This document shows, piece after piece, positions 35,447 through 47,147 of a stretch of 64,000 nucleotides of DNA; the stretch's first letter is position 1; every line of letters begins with the position of its first letter. Below the pieces are notes generated by a model. The model searched no databases, had not been told where the DNA came from, and worked only from the letters and a program-made list of their open reading frames with translations. The position numbers and the translations under genes were made by a program. The DNA is from Amyelois transitella (Eukaryota > Arthropoda > Insecta > Lepidoptera > Pyralidae), in assembly GCF_032362555.1 (NCBI RefSeq), contig NC_083518.1, forward strand, positions 5,468,501 to 5,532,500, written 5' to 3'.

Positions 35447-37573
35447 GCATTAAAAAGGCATTCATACTATAAAATAGTTTTGTCATAAAGATCCCAACGC
35501 CTGACTGATACAAAATTTCCATTTATGGCGGCCGACCCAAAAAATTAATACCAATTACAATTATAGTTGCCTGTACAACAGAAATAAAACAAGATATAAT
35601 TTAAAGATGTTTATTATTATACTAATGCTAAAGTTGCAGTGAACATGATATTAACAAGTATTGGTTCAGAATATGTTATTGTGAAGTGAGATTTGACTAT
35701 TTGGTAACGAAAAAGTTCCTGTTTGTCGTTCATTTATGTCCGCACCCGACTGAGTGCAGGCTTACCAAGGCCCGACTAGATATTAGCATCTATAAGAGGA
35801 AATGTTAGTTTTTTAAAGTTACTGCTAGTTGTACGCTTTCAAACGGTCACCGTGAAGTGTAAATCTTTAGAGGAGGCCTACCATCCCAATAGTATTAAGA
35901 TAAATAAAGACCAATACGATTTGACTTATTATCATGATACTTGGATGTTGAAATTGCGATGATTAACTAACACTGCCATTAAAAACAGTTACAAAATAAT
36001 ATAAATGTACTACTTGAATCAAAATTGCTATGGAGACTCCAATAATAATTTTCTCGTACATGAATAAAGTATTTTAGTACTACCAACAGAAACTAACTTT
36101 TCACTTGATATACATGTGGTGAATATAAAGACAGATGCGGACTTTCATAAATGCAGAACAAGCTGTATCGAGTGAAACACTTAGAAATAGTGATACACCT
36201 AGAAATTGTGTTAAAATTCATCAATAAAACAAAAAATTTATACAAATCAACAAGTCATAAAATTATTGTACACCAAAAGGATATAGTGTCAGGTCATAGT
36301 GCAAAAAATAAGCAAATTCTGTTTATACAAAATAATTGAAGCTGAATTTATATAATTACTAGAGCTTATAATTTTTTTATACTGCAATGACCATTTTATT
36401 CGATTATGAGGTAGAAACTATACAGTGGAGATTCTATCAACTTTTCTCATTTTAAGTAAATGAGCAAATGTACAATCTTTCTACAATCTCAAAAACCTTG
36501 GTTTGTGCAAAATTATTATAGCTGACCAATCTTGTTTTATAAAAAAAAATAAGTACTGTAGTGTTGGCACTTTAAATTCCACATATAAATCCAAGAGATC
36601 AATTCTCCACTGTGTTTCTTGATCAATATTATATTATTGTTAATGTATGTTATAATTTTAAAAAAGTCGAAAATTTTACACCTATTCATTAAATACGAGA
36701 TAGAACAGTAAAAAATGGACAAAGAATTTTGTTTGCCATCAAAAATGTATAGCTAAAAGAATGCCTAGAGCTAGCATTGATCTTATGTATAATGATAGTC
36801 CATTTACAATTTCACAGCAATGTAGAACTTAATGTCACATTCTGTACAAGTAGTCACTTAATTATTACAAAACACTAGGGGAATCATACAAAACATTTTT
36901 TCCCCAATTAAGTGCTTTCTATGGAAGTAAACTGTACAACATGAAATTCCTGAAAGATTAGTATCAGTCATTTTGAATTATTATTATGGCCTCGCACTTC
37001 CACAACCTGACCTATAAAGGCATTCAACTTCATGCACACTATGCCTATGCCAGCTATAGAATATTATATCCTATAACTGAATAGTTTCTTTGTCAGTTGG
37101 AATAATTATTTTTGTATTTATTGCAAAAACAAACTGCTGAAGACTAAGGTTTTAATGTTTGCTTTATTGTCCTCACTTTATCTATGAATATTATTCTTAC
37201 AAACATAAATAAACTCATTTCTTTTATTCCCTATAGATTAAACATAAACAAAGTAAAAGCACACACACAACTTTTTGCTATGAAAAGATTTATATGTATG
37301 TACTTTTAAAGGTACATACATAACCAGTAATGACTGAACTAAATTGTCACCACGTCTCTCATCAGATTAGGCAAAATGTGAAGCATACGATGCTCAACTC
37401 TTTAAAGTCCTGCCTACATAGTGTGCATGAAGTTACAATCTATGAATATCTTAATCCTGTTAGGCTATTTCAAGTGACTTATACCTTAACATTATGTTGT
37501 ATCACTTGCCTGTTGCACTATAACAACCAATTTGAGGCTTTGTATGAGTACATTACGGGGTTAATGTTTTTGC
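35447..37573. other. Convergent 3' region HSL/NAA50
   Basis: AT-rich sequence between two convergent genes, probably including the NAA50 3' UTR on the minus strand. No exon could be supported; the 95-codon frame at 37330-37617 lies antisense to NAA50's end and has no domain. Confidence 0.45.
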
Positions 37574-39580
37574 TCAATCGTGTCCATTCGTTTTGGCATG
37601 TGGCACTGTTCCATTGACTAACGGTGCTTCAGGCTGTCTTATTGTCTTCTGTAAGACATGAGCATCAGCCGGCTCTATTCTCTTGTAGTAATGTTCTTTT
37701 GTTTCGACAATCTCGAAGCCAAACTTTTTATAGAAATCTATTGCACCCTCATTATTCACTTGCACATGTCTGAAAGTTGTAGAGATTTATTAAGACAATC
37801 ATAACAATGAGTTTTGCACAATAATTTGTAGTTTCTATAACTACAAATTATTGTGCAAAACTTATTGTTATTATTTTTAAAAAAAGAAAAATAAATAACA
37901 AAATATATTTATTTCTTTATAGGTATATTTATTATGTTAGATATGGTGTACAACTTTTTGTGATTCTACAAATTTGCAGTCTCAATATTAGTTAAAATAA
38001 CATTTGCAGCACTTCTTCAGCTGCGTAATTCTCGTTGCCAGTCACCAACAAACCATTTGCACAGTTTGTAATGAAAATCATTCTGATATTATCTTAGGAA
38101 CGCTTAGAAGTATGATAGGTGTAAAATTGAGTGACAGGATGAAACAGAACAGCATGAAAAGGGAATGTGGCCTGACGAACATATTACTACGGCAATGAGG
38201 CTTGCTGGCGACTGACAGCTACTTGTTGACACAAGTCATATGAGCAGCTAGAGATGCAGGCGGAGGTCTTCTGTGCCAGTGCTGGCATGGCGCGAAAATA
38301 AGGCACCAATAGTATTAAAAAAGTTATTGGACACAGCAAAATATATTGATTCAGAAAAATATACATACATATAATCACGTCTATATCCCTTGCAAGGTAG
38401 ACAGAGCCTAACAGTCTCGAAAAGACTGATGGCCACATTCAGCTAGCAGTTAGGCTTAATGATAGAATTGAGATTCAAATAGTGACAGGTTGCTAGCCTG
38501 ACACCTAAAAGAATCCCAAGTTTATTAGCCTATCCCTTAGTCGCCTTTTACAACATGTATGGGAAATAGATGGAGTGGTCCTATTCTTTTTTCTATTGGT
38601 GCCGGGAACCACACAGCACCAGTAAAAGAAAAATAATACACATTTAAATATACTTTCACGCCAAGCATACATAAATCAGATGAATACATTCATTTCATTT
38701 TCATACCAGGATTAGAAACACAAGAGCTGAGGGTGCAATTGTGAACATTGGAAGATGGGAGTAACATGTAATGATCAGTAAAGCAATAAAAAATAAAACT
38801 AAGCCTAAGGAAGACAAACAGGGTGCTTATTAAAGTCATCTTCAGTAAGTCTCAAGGGGCTTCAATAGGGGGTACATTTCTGGTTTAAGGGAAAAATATA
38901 TAAGAACAATTTACAAGGATTGGGCTAGCCAAAGAAAGATAGATAACTTCTAACCTTGAGATGATTTGTCTTTACAAATACAAGAACTTAACCTTGAAAT
39001 CCTACTAGCTAGTGAAGCCAAGAAAGTGTATTAGAGATAAATGAAGACTAGAAATAGAGACATTAGTAGTAAACAACGTTAAAAAATGTAATGAACTGTG
39101 TATACTTACAAGAAAATGCTGTCAAAATTGCCATCCTGTTCAACATACTTGAGCACATGTTCCACCATGAGAGTACCAATACCCAGTCTTCTGTATGGAT
39201 ACAAGCAACCCAAAGTCATTATGTATAATCTCCGGGAGTTTTCCGACGTATCTATCCTGCAGCACACTGCACCTACTACGATATCATTATAATACGCTAA
39301 TTTCGCCAATTCGCCAGCTTCCAATACGTCTTTGTAAAATTTGTCATTGTAAGACACAGGAAATACGACTGTATTCAACTTTTTTAGTTGCTTTATATTA
39401 TGCGGTGTCACGTCCCCCAGTTCTATTTTAGCTCTGAAAAATGGAAAATGCCCTATTTTAATACAATAAATGACATATTCAACAGGCTCACTCAGTCATG
39501 ATTAACGAACTCAGTTTTATAAAACCAATTCCAATCTTGAGGTTATAGTTGAACAACAATACAGGGGCTTACCTAGTCAT
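37574..39580 (-). CDS. NAA50: N-alpha-acetyltransferase 50 (NAA50/San)
   Basis: GNAT-fold acetyltransferase acting on protein N-termini beginning with Met, a partner of the NatA complex, needed in flies for sister chromatid cohesion. Three coding exons on the minus strand: 39580-39573 (8 nt, ATGACTAG), 39433-39110, 37769-37574; 175 aa (human 169). The sequence tracks the family throughout: LGDVTPHNIKQLKKLN, FPVSYNDKFYKDVLE, LYIMTLGCLYPYRRLGIGT with the acetyl-CoA loop RRLGIG, HVQVNNEGAIDFYKKFGFE, YYKRIEPADAHVLQK. Catalytic Tyr73 and His112 fall at the same numbers as in the human enzyme. The tail after residue 160 is variable. Intron 2 (1.3 kb) contains a family A repeat and a 31-bp hairpin. 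The gene lies head-to-head with the P450 (3.1 kb gap) and converges on HSL. Confidence 0.96.
37803..37869. repeat. 31-bp hairpin in NAA50 intron 2
   Basis: Arms 37803-37833 and 37839-37869 (core TTTTGCACAATAATTTGTAG) pair with one mismatch around a 5-nt loop. It lies 34 bp from exon 3. Confidence 0.9.
38361..38620 (-). repeat. Microsatellite-tailed repeat A, near full length
   Basis: Reverse copy in NAA50 intron 2 from ATACATACATATAATCACGT to GTGCCGGGAACCACACAGCA. Confidence 0.9.
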
Positions 39581-39887
39581 TTTTATAACTATTCTAGATT
39601 ATTAAACACTACAATTTATAAACTAATCTAACCATCTAACACAGTTATATCACACGAGATCACTCCCGCCATCTGCCCACTAGTTGTAGCTCGTTTCGCA
39701 ATTTCCATTGACATTTTTCAGTCAATGTTGCTAGCATTTCAGAATCATTTAATTGGTTACGGGCGCTACTCACTTTGCAATTTGTCCCTGCGACTTGGTC
39801 GTAGGCAAGTTACAAACGAATTTCAGGTCACGGCGACCGGTCGCTAAGTCCTTGGTGACGTAAATATTGCTAATGCTATTATAAAAA

Positions 39888-40084
39888 ACTAGAGGCCGCC
39901 CGCAACTTCGTCCGCATGGAAACCCTATCAATCCCGCGGGATCACTCTGGGATAAAAAGTAGCCTATGTGTTATTCTGGGTCTTCAGCTGCCTACATTTC
40001 ATGGTAATCGGTTCAGTAGTTTTTGCGTGAAAGAGTAACAAACATCCATACATCCATACAAACTTTCGCCTTTATAATATAGTT
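39888..40084 (+). repeat. Short interspersed element (CTAGAGGCCGCCCGC type)
   Basis: ACTAGAGGCCGCCCGCAACT, then CGTCCGCATGGAAACCCTAT, ATGGTAATCGGTTCAGTAGT, TTGCGTGAAAGAGTAACAAA, and the end TTTCGCCTTTATAATATAGT. This is a widespread lepidopteran LINE-dependent element type. It lies upstream of NAA50. Confidence 0.75.
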
Positions 40085-40443
40085 ATAAAAAATTGTCACT
40101 CAAAATTGGTCATTCAAATTCAATATTTTTATTTGCATAACATGAGTACAACAAGGTTTAAATTTATATACCAGATCTTCATATCTACCCTTTCGGATGT
40201 TGCAAACTACTTATACACATTAAGTATAAGTAGACATACTATACTAACTTATACATAAAGGTACCTACTTAGTATCATATTATAGTAAGGTATTGAAAAT
40301 TTTTAAAAGTTGCTATATAATACGGGTCTCTACCTATTAGCTTTCTACGCATCACGCATTCTAACAGGGCACCTTACCGATTCGCCCATCGACGCTCAAG
40401 GCTTATCGTGTTTATCAATACAATAACAGTCATACCCATACAT

Positions 40444-40498
40444 AGAAAGAAAGAAAGAAAAATCTTTATTTGGCGCAAGATGTAACATAACATTTTCA
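40444..40498. repeat. (GAAA)n microsatellite and flank
   Basis: GAAAGAAAGAAAGAAAAATC followed by TTTATTTGGCGCAAGATGTA. (GAAA)n runs with a fixed flank are reported next to Helitron-like and LINE ends in Lepidoptera; which applies here is unclear. Confidence 0.5.
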
Positions 40499-40520
40499 TT
40501 CATAAAATAAAAAAAATTAA

Positions 40521-40620
40521 ATACATACATATAATCACGTCTATATCTCTTGCGGGACAGACAGAGGCAACAGTCTTGAAAATTCTGATAGCCCCGTTCA
40601 GCCTAATGATAGAATTGAAA
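40521..40620 (-). repeat. Microsatellite-tailed repeat A, fragment
   Basis: From ATACATACATATAATCACGT to CCTAATGATAGAATTGAAA, with a 10-15 bp deletion around the usual CAGCTGTTTGGC. Confidence 0.8.
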
Positions 40621-40815
40621 TACATACAATTATTATTGTAGTTAAGAATTGTTGTAATAATCGTTTCAAACATAGTTATTTTATTTCTAAATACAATTTA
40701 TCAAATATTATTCATACGGAGATTATGCGAGTTATCTTTATAAAAAAATAAATTAGCCCAAAAGTAAATTAAACCACATATTGTCTGCCAAAACGTTGCC
40801 AAAGAACAATAGGGC

Positions 40816-42239
40816 AAAATAATTAGTGTCCGACCGAAGCTTCGGCTTCGGCTTCGGCCACCTTCGGCCAAAAAATCCACCTTCGGCGAAACATTCGGCT
40901 TCGGCCCAAAACCCGACCGAAGCCGAAGGTTTCGCCGAAGGTCCGAGCGACCGTCGAGATTGAACGATTAAATCGAAGTATTTGACCAACGATGAAACTG
41001 AAATTACAAAGACTGAAATATTATCATTTTTACAACAAACAGGGTCTCAGTCACGTACAGCAGCTTTTATGGATGTAGATGTTGATGAACCTAGACCTTC
41101 TTGTTCAAATTCGGATCCAGCTACCGAAGAGGTATTCACTAAAAAAAAGATGATGACTTGTGGGATTCGCATGATAATTTTGCAACATCTGTCACAATTG
41201 CAAGTGAAAATGAGTTGGGTTTGGATCAACCTGGTCCCCCTTTTGTAGAGCATCTTACATGTTTTTTTAAAAGAACCATTGCTCTTGAGGAATGCTGACA
41301 TATATGAATATTGGTCTTCTAGTCCGTATACTTATCTACGGCCAATTGCAATTAAATATTTATCTGCTGCTCCTCCCAGCAGTGTTCCTAGTGAGCAATT
41401 GTTTAGTGCCGCAGGACAAATATATGCGGAAAGACGATCTAACTTGATTGGTGAAAATGTAGATAAATTATTATTTTTAGCATACAACATAAGGCTGTTT
41501 AAATTTTATTACTTATATTTTCAATTAATACATATCGTCAATGAACGAAGAATTTTGATGATTGATCACTATGTGATTTTTATTGTAGTCAATGTAGCTT
41601 TACTTAAAAAGTTTTTGAGAGAGAAGGTTAAGTACAAATATGCTTAGTAAAATAGAATATTATATTATTCTTATTATCTTAACTTGTTGTTTGCAAAACA
41701 GTCATTACCTCATTAGTTCTATTGTTATTGTTACATTTATTTTGAATTTTCTAATATTTTCTAAACTGTGCATTTAATTGACCAACATTTAATTATTTAG
41801 TAAGAAGTTAGGGTTTGTTTATTTTATTTATTAGTCTAGTTTTGGTCTAGTCGAGTAAAACAAAGACTGATTGGTCTAATTGTAATTTGTGAATTACTGT
41901 AATTAAATTACATAATAAAGAAATCAAATCATTATTTTTTACCAGTAGGTAAATCACAAAATCACAACCTTTTATTTATCTCTAAACCAACCATCTCTAT
42001 GATATATCATCAACTTCTATATGAGACAGTCAATATATACCTTCAATATTGAGGTTTTGAAATAATTTTAATATTAATTGTAGCTTGTAGACAATATTGA
42101 ACAAAATTAATTACTGAGTGCTGAGAGAATATAAACCTTCGGCTTCGGCTTCGGCCGAAGGTTGTGGCGATAGCCGATTAATTGGCTTCGGCTTCGGCTT
42201 CGGCCAAAAATAGACCTTCGGTCGGACACTAAAAATAAT
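40816..42239 (+). mobile_element. Non-autonomous hAT transposon with target duplications
   Basis: Element 40824-42231 (1,408 bp). The 8-bp target duplication AAAATAAT lies at 40816-40823 and 42232-42239, diagnostic length for hAT. Terminal inverted repeats begin TAGTGTCCGACCGAAG. Just inside both ends are arrays of the hexamer CTTCGG and its complement (40834-40950 and 42137-42221) that can fold on themselves. Internally there is a remnant of the hAT transposase C-terminus. The intact target duplication argues for a fairly recent insertion. Confidence 0.92.
40992..41500 (+). pseudogene. hAT transposase C-terminal remnant
   Basis: Two frames. The first (from about 40992) contains ETEITKTEILSFLQQTGSQS and an acidic linker; the second (41279-41500) contains YLSAAPPSSVPSEQLFSAAG and YAERRSNLIGENVDKLLFLA, the hallmark of the hAT C-terminal dimerisation domain. 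The BED zinc finger and most of the RNase-H-like catalytic region are missing, and a frame change separates the two pieces. The remaining ORF (to 41647) runs into low-complexity residues. Confidence 0.85.
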
Positions 42240-42345
42240 GTATGCAATAAAAAGTGGTCCGTTCCAGCTTCGTGTGTTAGTAACAAGTAAGTCTAAAGAC
42301 GTATAGATAAGACGAACCGAAACACAGACCAGCTCTCGTAACATG

Positions 42346-42479
42346 ACATATGCGACGCCGTTTTTATCGCGCATAAAACTATCGCTATTCCGTCTCACTT
42401 CATAAGAAAACGCGAAACAGCAATAGTCTTTTTGTCACGCTATAAAAAAGGCGTCGCGCATACCATACTACCCGTGCCT
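42346..42479. repeat. MITE-like element with inverted ends
   Basis: GCGACGCCGTTTTTATCGCG at the left and AAAAAAGGCGTCGCGCATAC at the right form imperfect terminal inverted repeats about 35 bp long around a core of about 60 bp. A partial relative lies at 14617-14720. It lies between the hAT element and the P450 start. Confidence 0.7.
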
Positions 42480-42730
42480 TACCCAGGCTCGGGTAGTTTT
42501 AGAATTTTACTTTTGTTTGAGTTAAATGATTTATAGTTATGAATTTGTTGTCTATGTTTTTTGCAATAAACTATTTTCGGTTCCGGTTCTCATTCTCACA
42601 TTCGTGGCGCCAATTTCAGTTTTTCGAATTTGTAAGTTCAATTGTTTCTCTAACCTGATGTCATTGAACGACGTTTTCAATTCTTGTTATTGCAATATTT
42701 TCAGTCAAAATAAGTCGAAATTAAAAGAAA

Positions 42731-45700
42731 ATGATATTGAGTCAGTTAAAAGTAATAAGACCAAGAAATATTAACTTAGGTTTACTTCAACAGAGGTGGT
42801 TACGTTCGGAAGGAACTCAGCATCAAAATGCTAAAGTGCAACAGGAGCACCAAGACGAGTCTAAATCTCAGGCCGAAATATCTTCATCTGCCAACGAGAG
42901 ACTTTTCGGTGAAATATTTCCTGCAGCCAAAGTTGTACCTATGGTGTTGACAAATAAAGATCCTGTTGTTTTGTCTTTTGACGAGGTACCGGGTCCCAAA
43001 TCGTTGAAATATTTCGCAAGTTTCCGTAATTACTTGTCGGAGATTGGAACTCAAATAACTGCAAGCGCCTTAACGATAGGCTTAAATATTGGTAAGTTGT
43101 GTTGTAAGTACTTTATAGAATAAACTTATTTTTTTCTTAAATATGTACAAACAATTTTATCTCCGTTTAGGTTCTTTCATAAACGACAAAAAACCTATAA
43201 TAAAGAACTTGTCATCGCTGTTCGACGAATATGGCCCAGTCGTCCGTTTCGTAAGTCCGGTAGGAAGCGATATTGTGCTGTTAAACAACCCGGATCACAT
43301 CCAGAAGGTTTACGCTCTGGAAGGCGACAGCCCTGTAAGATCAACATTGGAGTGCCTAGAAAAATATAGGGCAGAACACAGAAATCATATCTATGGCGGT
43401 CTTTATACCGTGTAAGTATACTCAGCTCTTTATTCAGACTTTCCTAACCTACTCTTACATTCCATTCTTAGCTTAGTACCTATGTGTAGGCAAGGGAAGG
43501 GCTTCTTTTGACTGCACTTTATTTTAGGACCTTTATACCACTTCCTCGTAGATGTCGTTAGAGGAAACCAAATTTTTATGCATTTAGGTATCAATATATG
43601 TAAGTATTTGAATCTTTCAATCCTATATTGTAAGCTGTTTTTAGGATTTTCCTGACTAGGATCATTGACTTCAGACTACCTACTTAGATTCTTTAAACAA
43701 AGGCCCAGCAAAGGACTAACGCCAAGATAATAACTAGTATTATTTTTAACAAAATAGACACGGCCAAGAATGGACTCGTCAAAGATCCGCAGTGTACGCT
43801 CCTCTCCACGACTCCATCACCCAACATGTCCAGGGCATAAATGATGTCTGCGAAAATTTTACTGTAAAGATCTACAACATGAGAAATCATCAGGATGAAG
43901 TCCCGAAGGACCTGTATAAGGAACTGCACAAGTGGGCTTTTGATTGTATGGGTAAGAAAACGAATTAACGTTCTCATTATAACGGAAGTTGCATCATAGC
44001 GTTTTCAACTGTTGCTTCAAAGCTCGAGGTTCAATAAAATGCAGCATATTAGTGATACTTTTACGTGCTTCCGGGAATCGGACTGTTCGCTTTATAGATA
44101 CATATATTCACCTCTGAAAGTTTTGTATACCATCCAATTATCCTTCCAATAACTACCCTATTCAACACTTTCAATTTGTTTAAAAAAACTCTTTCGTAAA
44201 AAATGTTTTATATAGCAGCATTACAAAATCCGCTCCACAGGTTTATTAGTGTTCTCGAAAAAGTTTACGATGTTAGACACTGAGGTGGTGTACAGCCAAT
44301 GCGACATGTCCTGGCTGTACCACAGCCTGGAGCGGGCCACCGAGGCGATCGTCAAGTGCGAGTCGGGCCTGCAACTTTGGAAGTTCATCAAGACGCCCGC
44401 TTGGTATACACTGGTCAAGTACTGCGATAGTTTGGACAAGTGAGTTGATTTTATATGAAAAATGTAGCCGTTGAGGTAATCAAGGATTGAAGTTATTATG
44501 CGTTCCTCTCCAGACAAGTAAGGACGCAATCAAGACCAACTCCAGGAGAATGATAATGGAAATTGTAGCCTTCACATTACTCGTCCTTTCTACCGGATTA
44601 ACACCTCATTTCTAGGTCTATGAGGATAAGCAACACAAAGGCATAATGAGCATTAAAAGTGTTTCATATCGGAATAGTTGTTATATGTTCAGCGTTGAAG
44701 CAAGCAAAATTTACTGCCTCGTTATTTTATTTCTAGTTTAATCGGGAAGCATGTAATGGAAGAGGAACAAGCTATTGGCTACAGTGCTGCCAATAATGCG
44801 TCTGGTAATATTGGTAGGTATCAATTATATATGTGTGTTTTAAGCGCAGTGTTTAATAAATTTTACTCTTAGATTTGTACAACGGCGACGAGGTCCATAT
44901 ACAATGTGAGATATAAAAGGAAGTTTTGACCACTTTTACTAATTGGGTAGGTATTGCCGCTCGTTACTTGAATAGAGCTAGCTTCTTGCTGGGTCTTGTA
45001 GCGAAAAAAAACGATGTGTGCCACTACGCTACTTTAATTCCTGCGAAAAAGAAAAAGAGCGAGCCAGTATACCTACCAACTAAAATTTGAAAAACGAAAG
45101 TAAGTTTGTTTATTACCTCTTCATAGCTAAACCACTGAACCTTTCTCCTTATAGATTGGAGTTAGCACGAAAAAGAATAAAGGGTACTTTTTATGAGGGT
45201 GAAGCTGCAGGCGAAAACTACTATGTTATTAATACTTTATCTCTTAAAACACAGGTAGAAGTTCCTTGATAAGCGCAATGCTTTTGAGCGACGACAAAAT
45301 GAGTGCCGAGGATATTGCAACGGTTCTTATGGATATGCTTCTAATTGGAGTTAATACCGTAAGATTTTTTGTTACTTCATCCATAACTGCTAATTAGGTA
45401 ATATTAAGACTGACTGACAGATTGCTTATATGGTATGGAACAATTCACGAATATTTTGCCTGGTTTGGGGTGTCTTGATGCATGTCTACATCCTACCCCT
45501 AAAGGTCATATAATGCCATTCTTTAAAAACCCGACCGACTTCATAGGTTCGACCTGTTGTCGTTTTATGCCATTTAACAACCCGACCGACTTCTTACGTG
45601 ACCTGTTGCCGGTTTTTTTTTCATATTTTATAAATAATTTTAAAGTCTACATTTCTAGATCACAACATCAATGTCATTCATGTTGTACAACTTGGCTAAA

Positions 45701-46803
45701 TATCAGAAGTCCCAAAAGGTGCTCTATGAAGAAATAAGGAACGCGTGCAATAATTTGAAACTGGAAGATGTTAACAAGCTAAAAGAAAACACTCCGTATC
45801 TCCAAGCTTGTATAAAGGAAACTTTGAGGTAAAAAGATGAAACATTTGACGCCATGGCACTGTAAGAATGCGAGAAGTTTCCACTTTTTTTTAATGATTC
45901 TTAAATTTTCAGATTAGTGCCACCGATACCAGTTTTGACTAGGATCTTGTCTAAGAACGTCACTTTGGATCGATATAAGTAACTAATTTTATTCCTCACT
46001 CATATTCAAAAACATCACAGATGCTGTGCGACTTTTGCGCTTTACTGACCGAAAGTGTGATCAAAACATTGAACGTGCATGCAAACGCCATTGCTTATTC
46101 AGTAGTTACTTCCAATTAAATCTCATAACTAGGGTATTTTTTGTTCTCATTTTACACAATGCTCATGTGTTGGCTCCAGTGGGTGATCCACCCAACTTCT
46201 TTTCAGGACCTACCTGTATCTTGTTTTGTTCAAACTAATATTTCACTTTTAGTATACCACGAGGCACACTCATCATTATGTCCACCCAAGATTCTTCGTT
46301 AAAGGAAAGCAACTATGACGATGCTTCTAAATTCTTCCCTGAACGATGGCTGAAGGAAGATGCTAAAGACTATCACGCGTTTGCCTCAATACCTTTCGGC
46401 TTTGGGGCTAGAAAATGTCTTGGACAGAATATAGCCGAAACAATGATATCACTGCTAACTATTAGAGTAAGAATGTTTGTAAATAATCGAATTTAATTAT
46501 CAATCATAGATTATTTTTTGTTGTGATAAAAACACGAATTTGTTAGAGATTTGCATGTTGGCAAGGTTACCAATTAAAAAAAGGAATTATTTGTGTGAGG
46601 CTAGATAATTATTGAGCCCTTGAAATAAATTCCTTATAATGCAATGTTGACATTTAATACAAATAGTTGACAATAATGTTTTTTTTCAGCTGGTGCAGAA
46701 ATACAAGCTTGAATACCATTATGGGGACATTCAACCAACAAGAAGTTTCATAACAAAGCCGAATAGGCCTTTGAAAATAAGGTTCATTGATAGGATTCAA
46801 TAA
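42731..46803 (+). CDS. Mitochondrial-clan cytochrome P450, probably CYP333 family
   Basis: Haem-thiolate monooxygenase likely imported into mitochondria. Ten exons join in frame: 42731-43091, 43171-43411, 43758-43951, 44241-44439, 44737-44813, 45255-45358, 45659-45828, 45913-45978, 46253-46466, 46690-46803; 579 aa. The long N-terminus is arginine- and glutamine-rich (LKVIRPRNINLGLLQQRW), fitting a transit peptide, followed by FDEVPGPKSLKYF. Core motifs: I-helix MLLIGVNTITTS (388-392 IGVNT, with Asn where an acid is usual), ExxR at E446-R449 (KETLR), PERW, and haem loop FGFGARKCLGQ with Cys526. The body (NNPDHIQKVYALEGDSPVRS, HRNHIYGGLYTVHGQEW) looks like lepidopteran CYP333 sequences rather than the ecdysteroid CYP302/314/315 enzymes, but I cannot align it. 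CYP339 or CYP49 are alternatives. Poly(A) signal at 46954-46959. Confidence 0.9.
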
Positions 46804-46953
46804 TTTGTTTTAGATTCACTGTGCAAAAGTGACTTCCATAGAAGCATAATGATAGCACATGTATTATTAAAAGAGATGTCTTAGTTTTATAAATTCATCC
46901 TTATGACATTGTTTAAAAAAAGAAAACAAAGTTGTAGGGTACATGTATGTTAT

Positions 46954-46959
46954 AATAAA
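46954..46959 (+). promoter_or_regulatory. Poly(A) signal of the P450 gene
   Basis: AATAAA 150 nt past the stop codon, in the 344-bp gap to the convergent lin-52 gene. Confidence 0.5.
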
Positions 46960-47147
46960 ATTTACAATATATTAAAAATTATAATAGTGTTTCTATTCCA
47001 ATCACAGTAAAGAGGCATTAAAAAGCATCTACATTATTAGATGATGATTTTTAGTAGTCTTTGTCTGCCAGAAATCATGTTTCTATATGACATTTTATGA
47101 CACATATCAGATGCTGTATTATTTTATACTTAGCAGTGCCAAACTGA

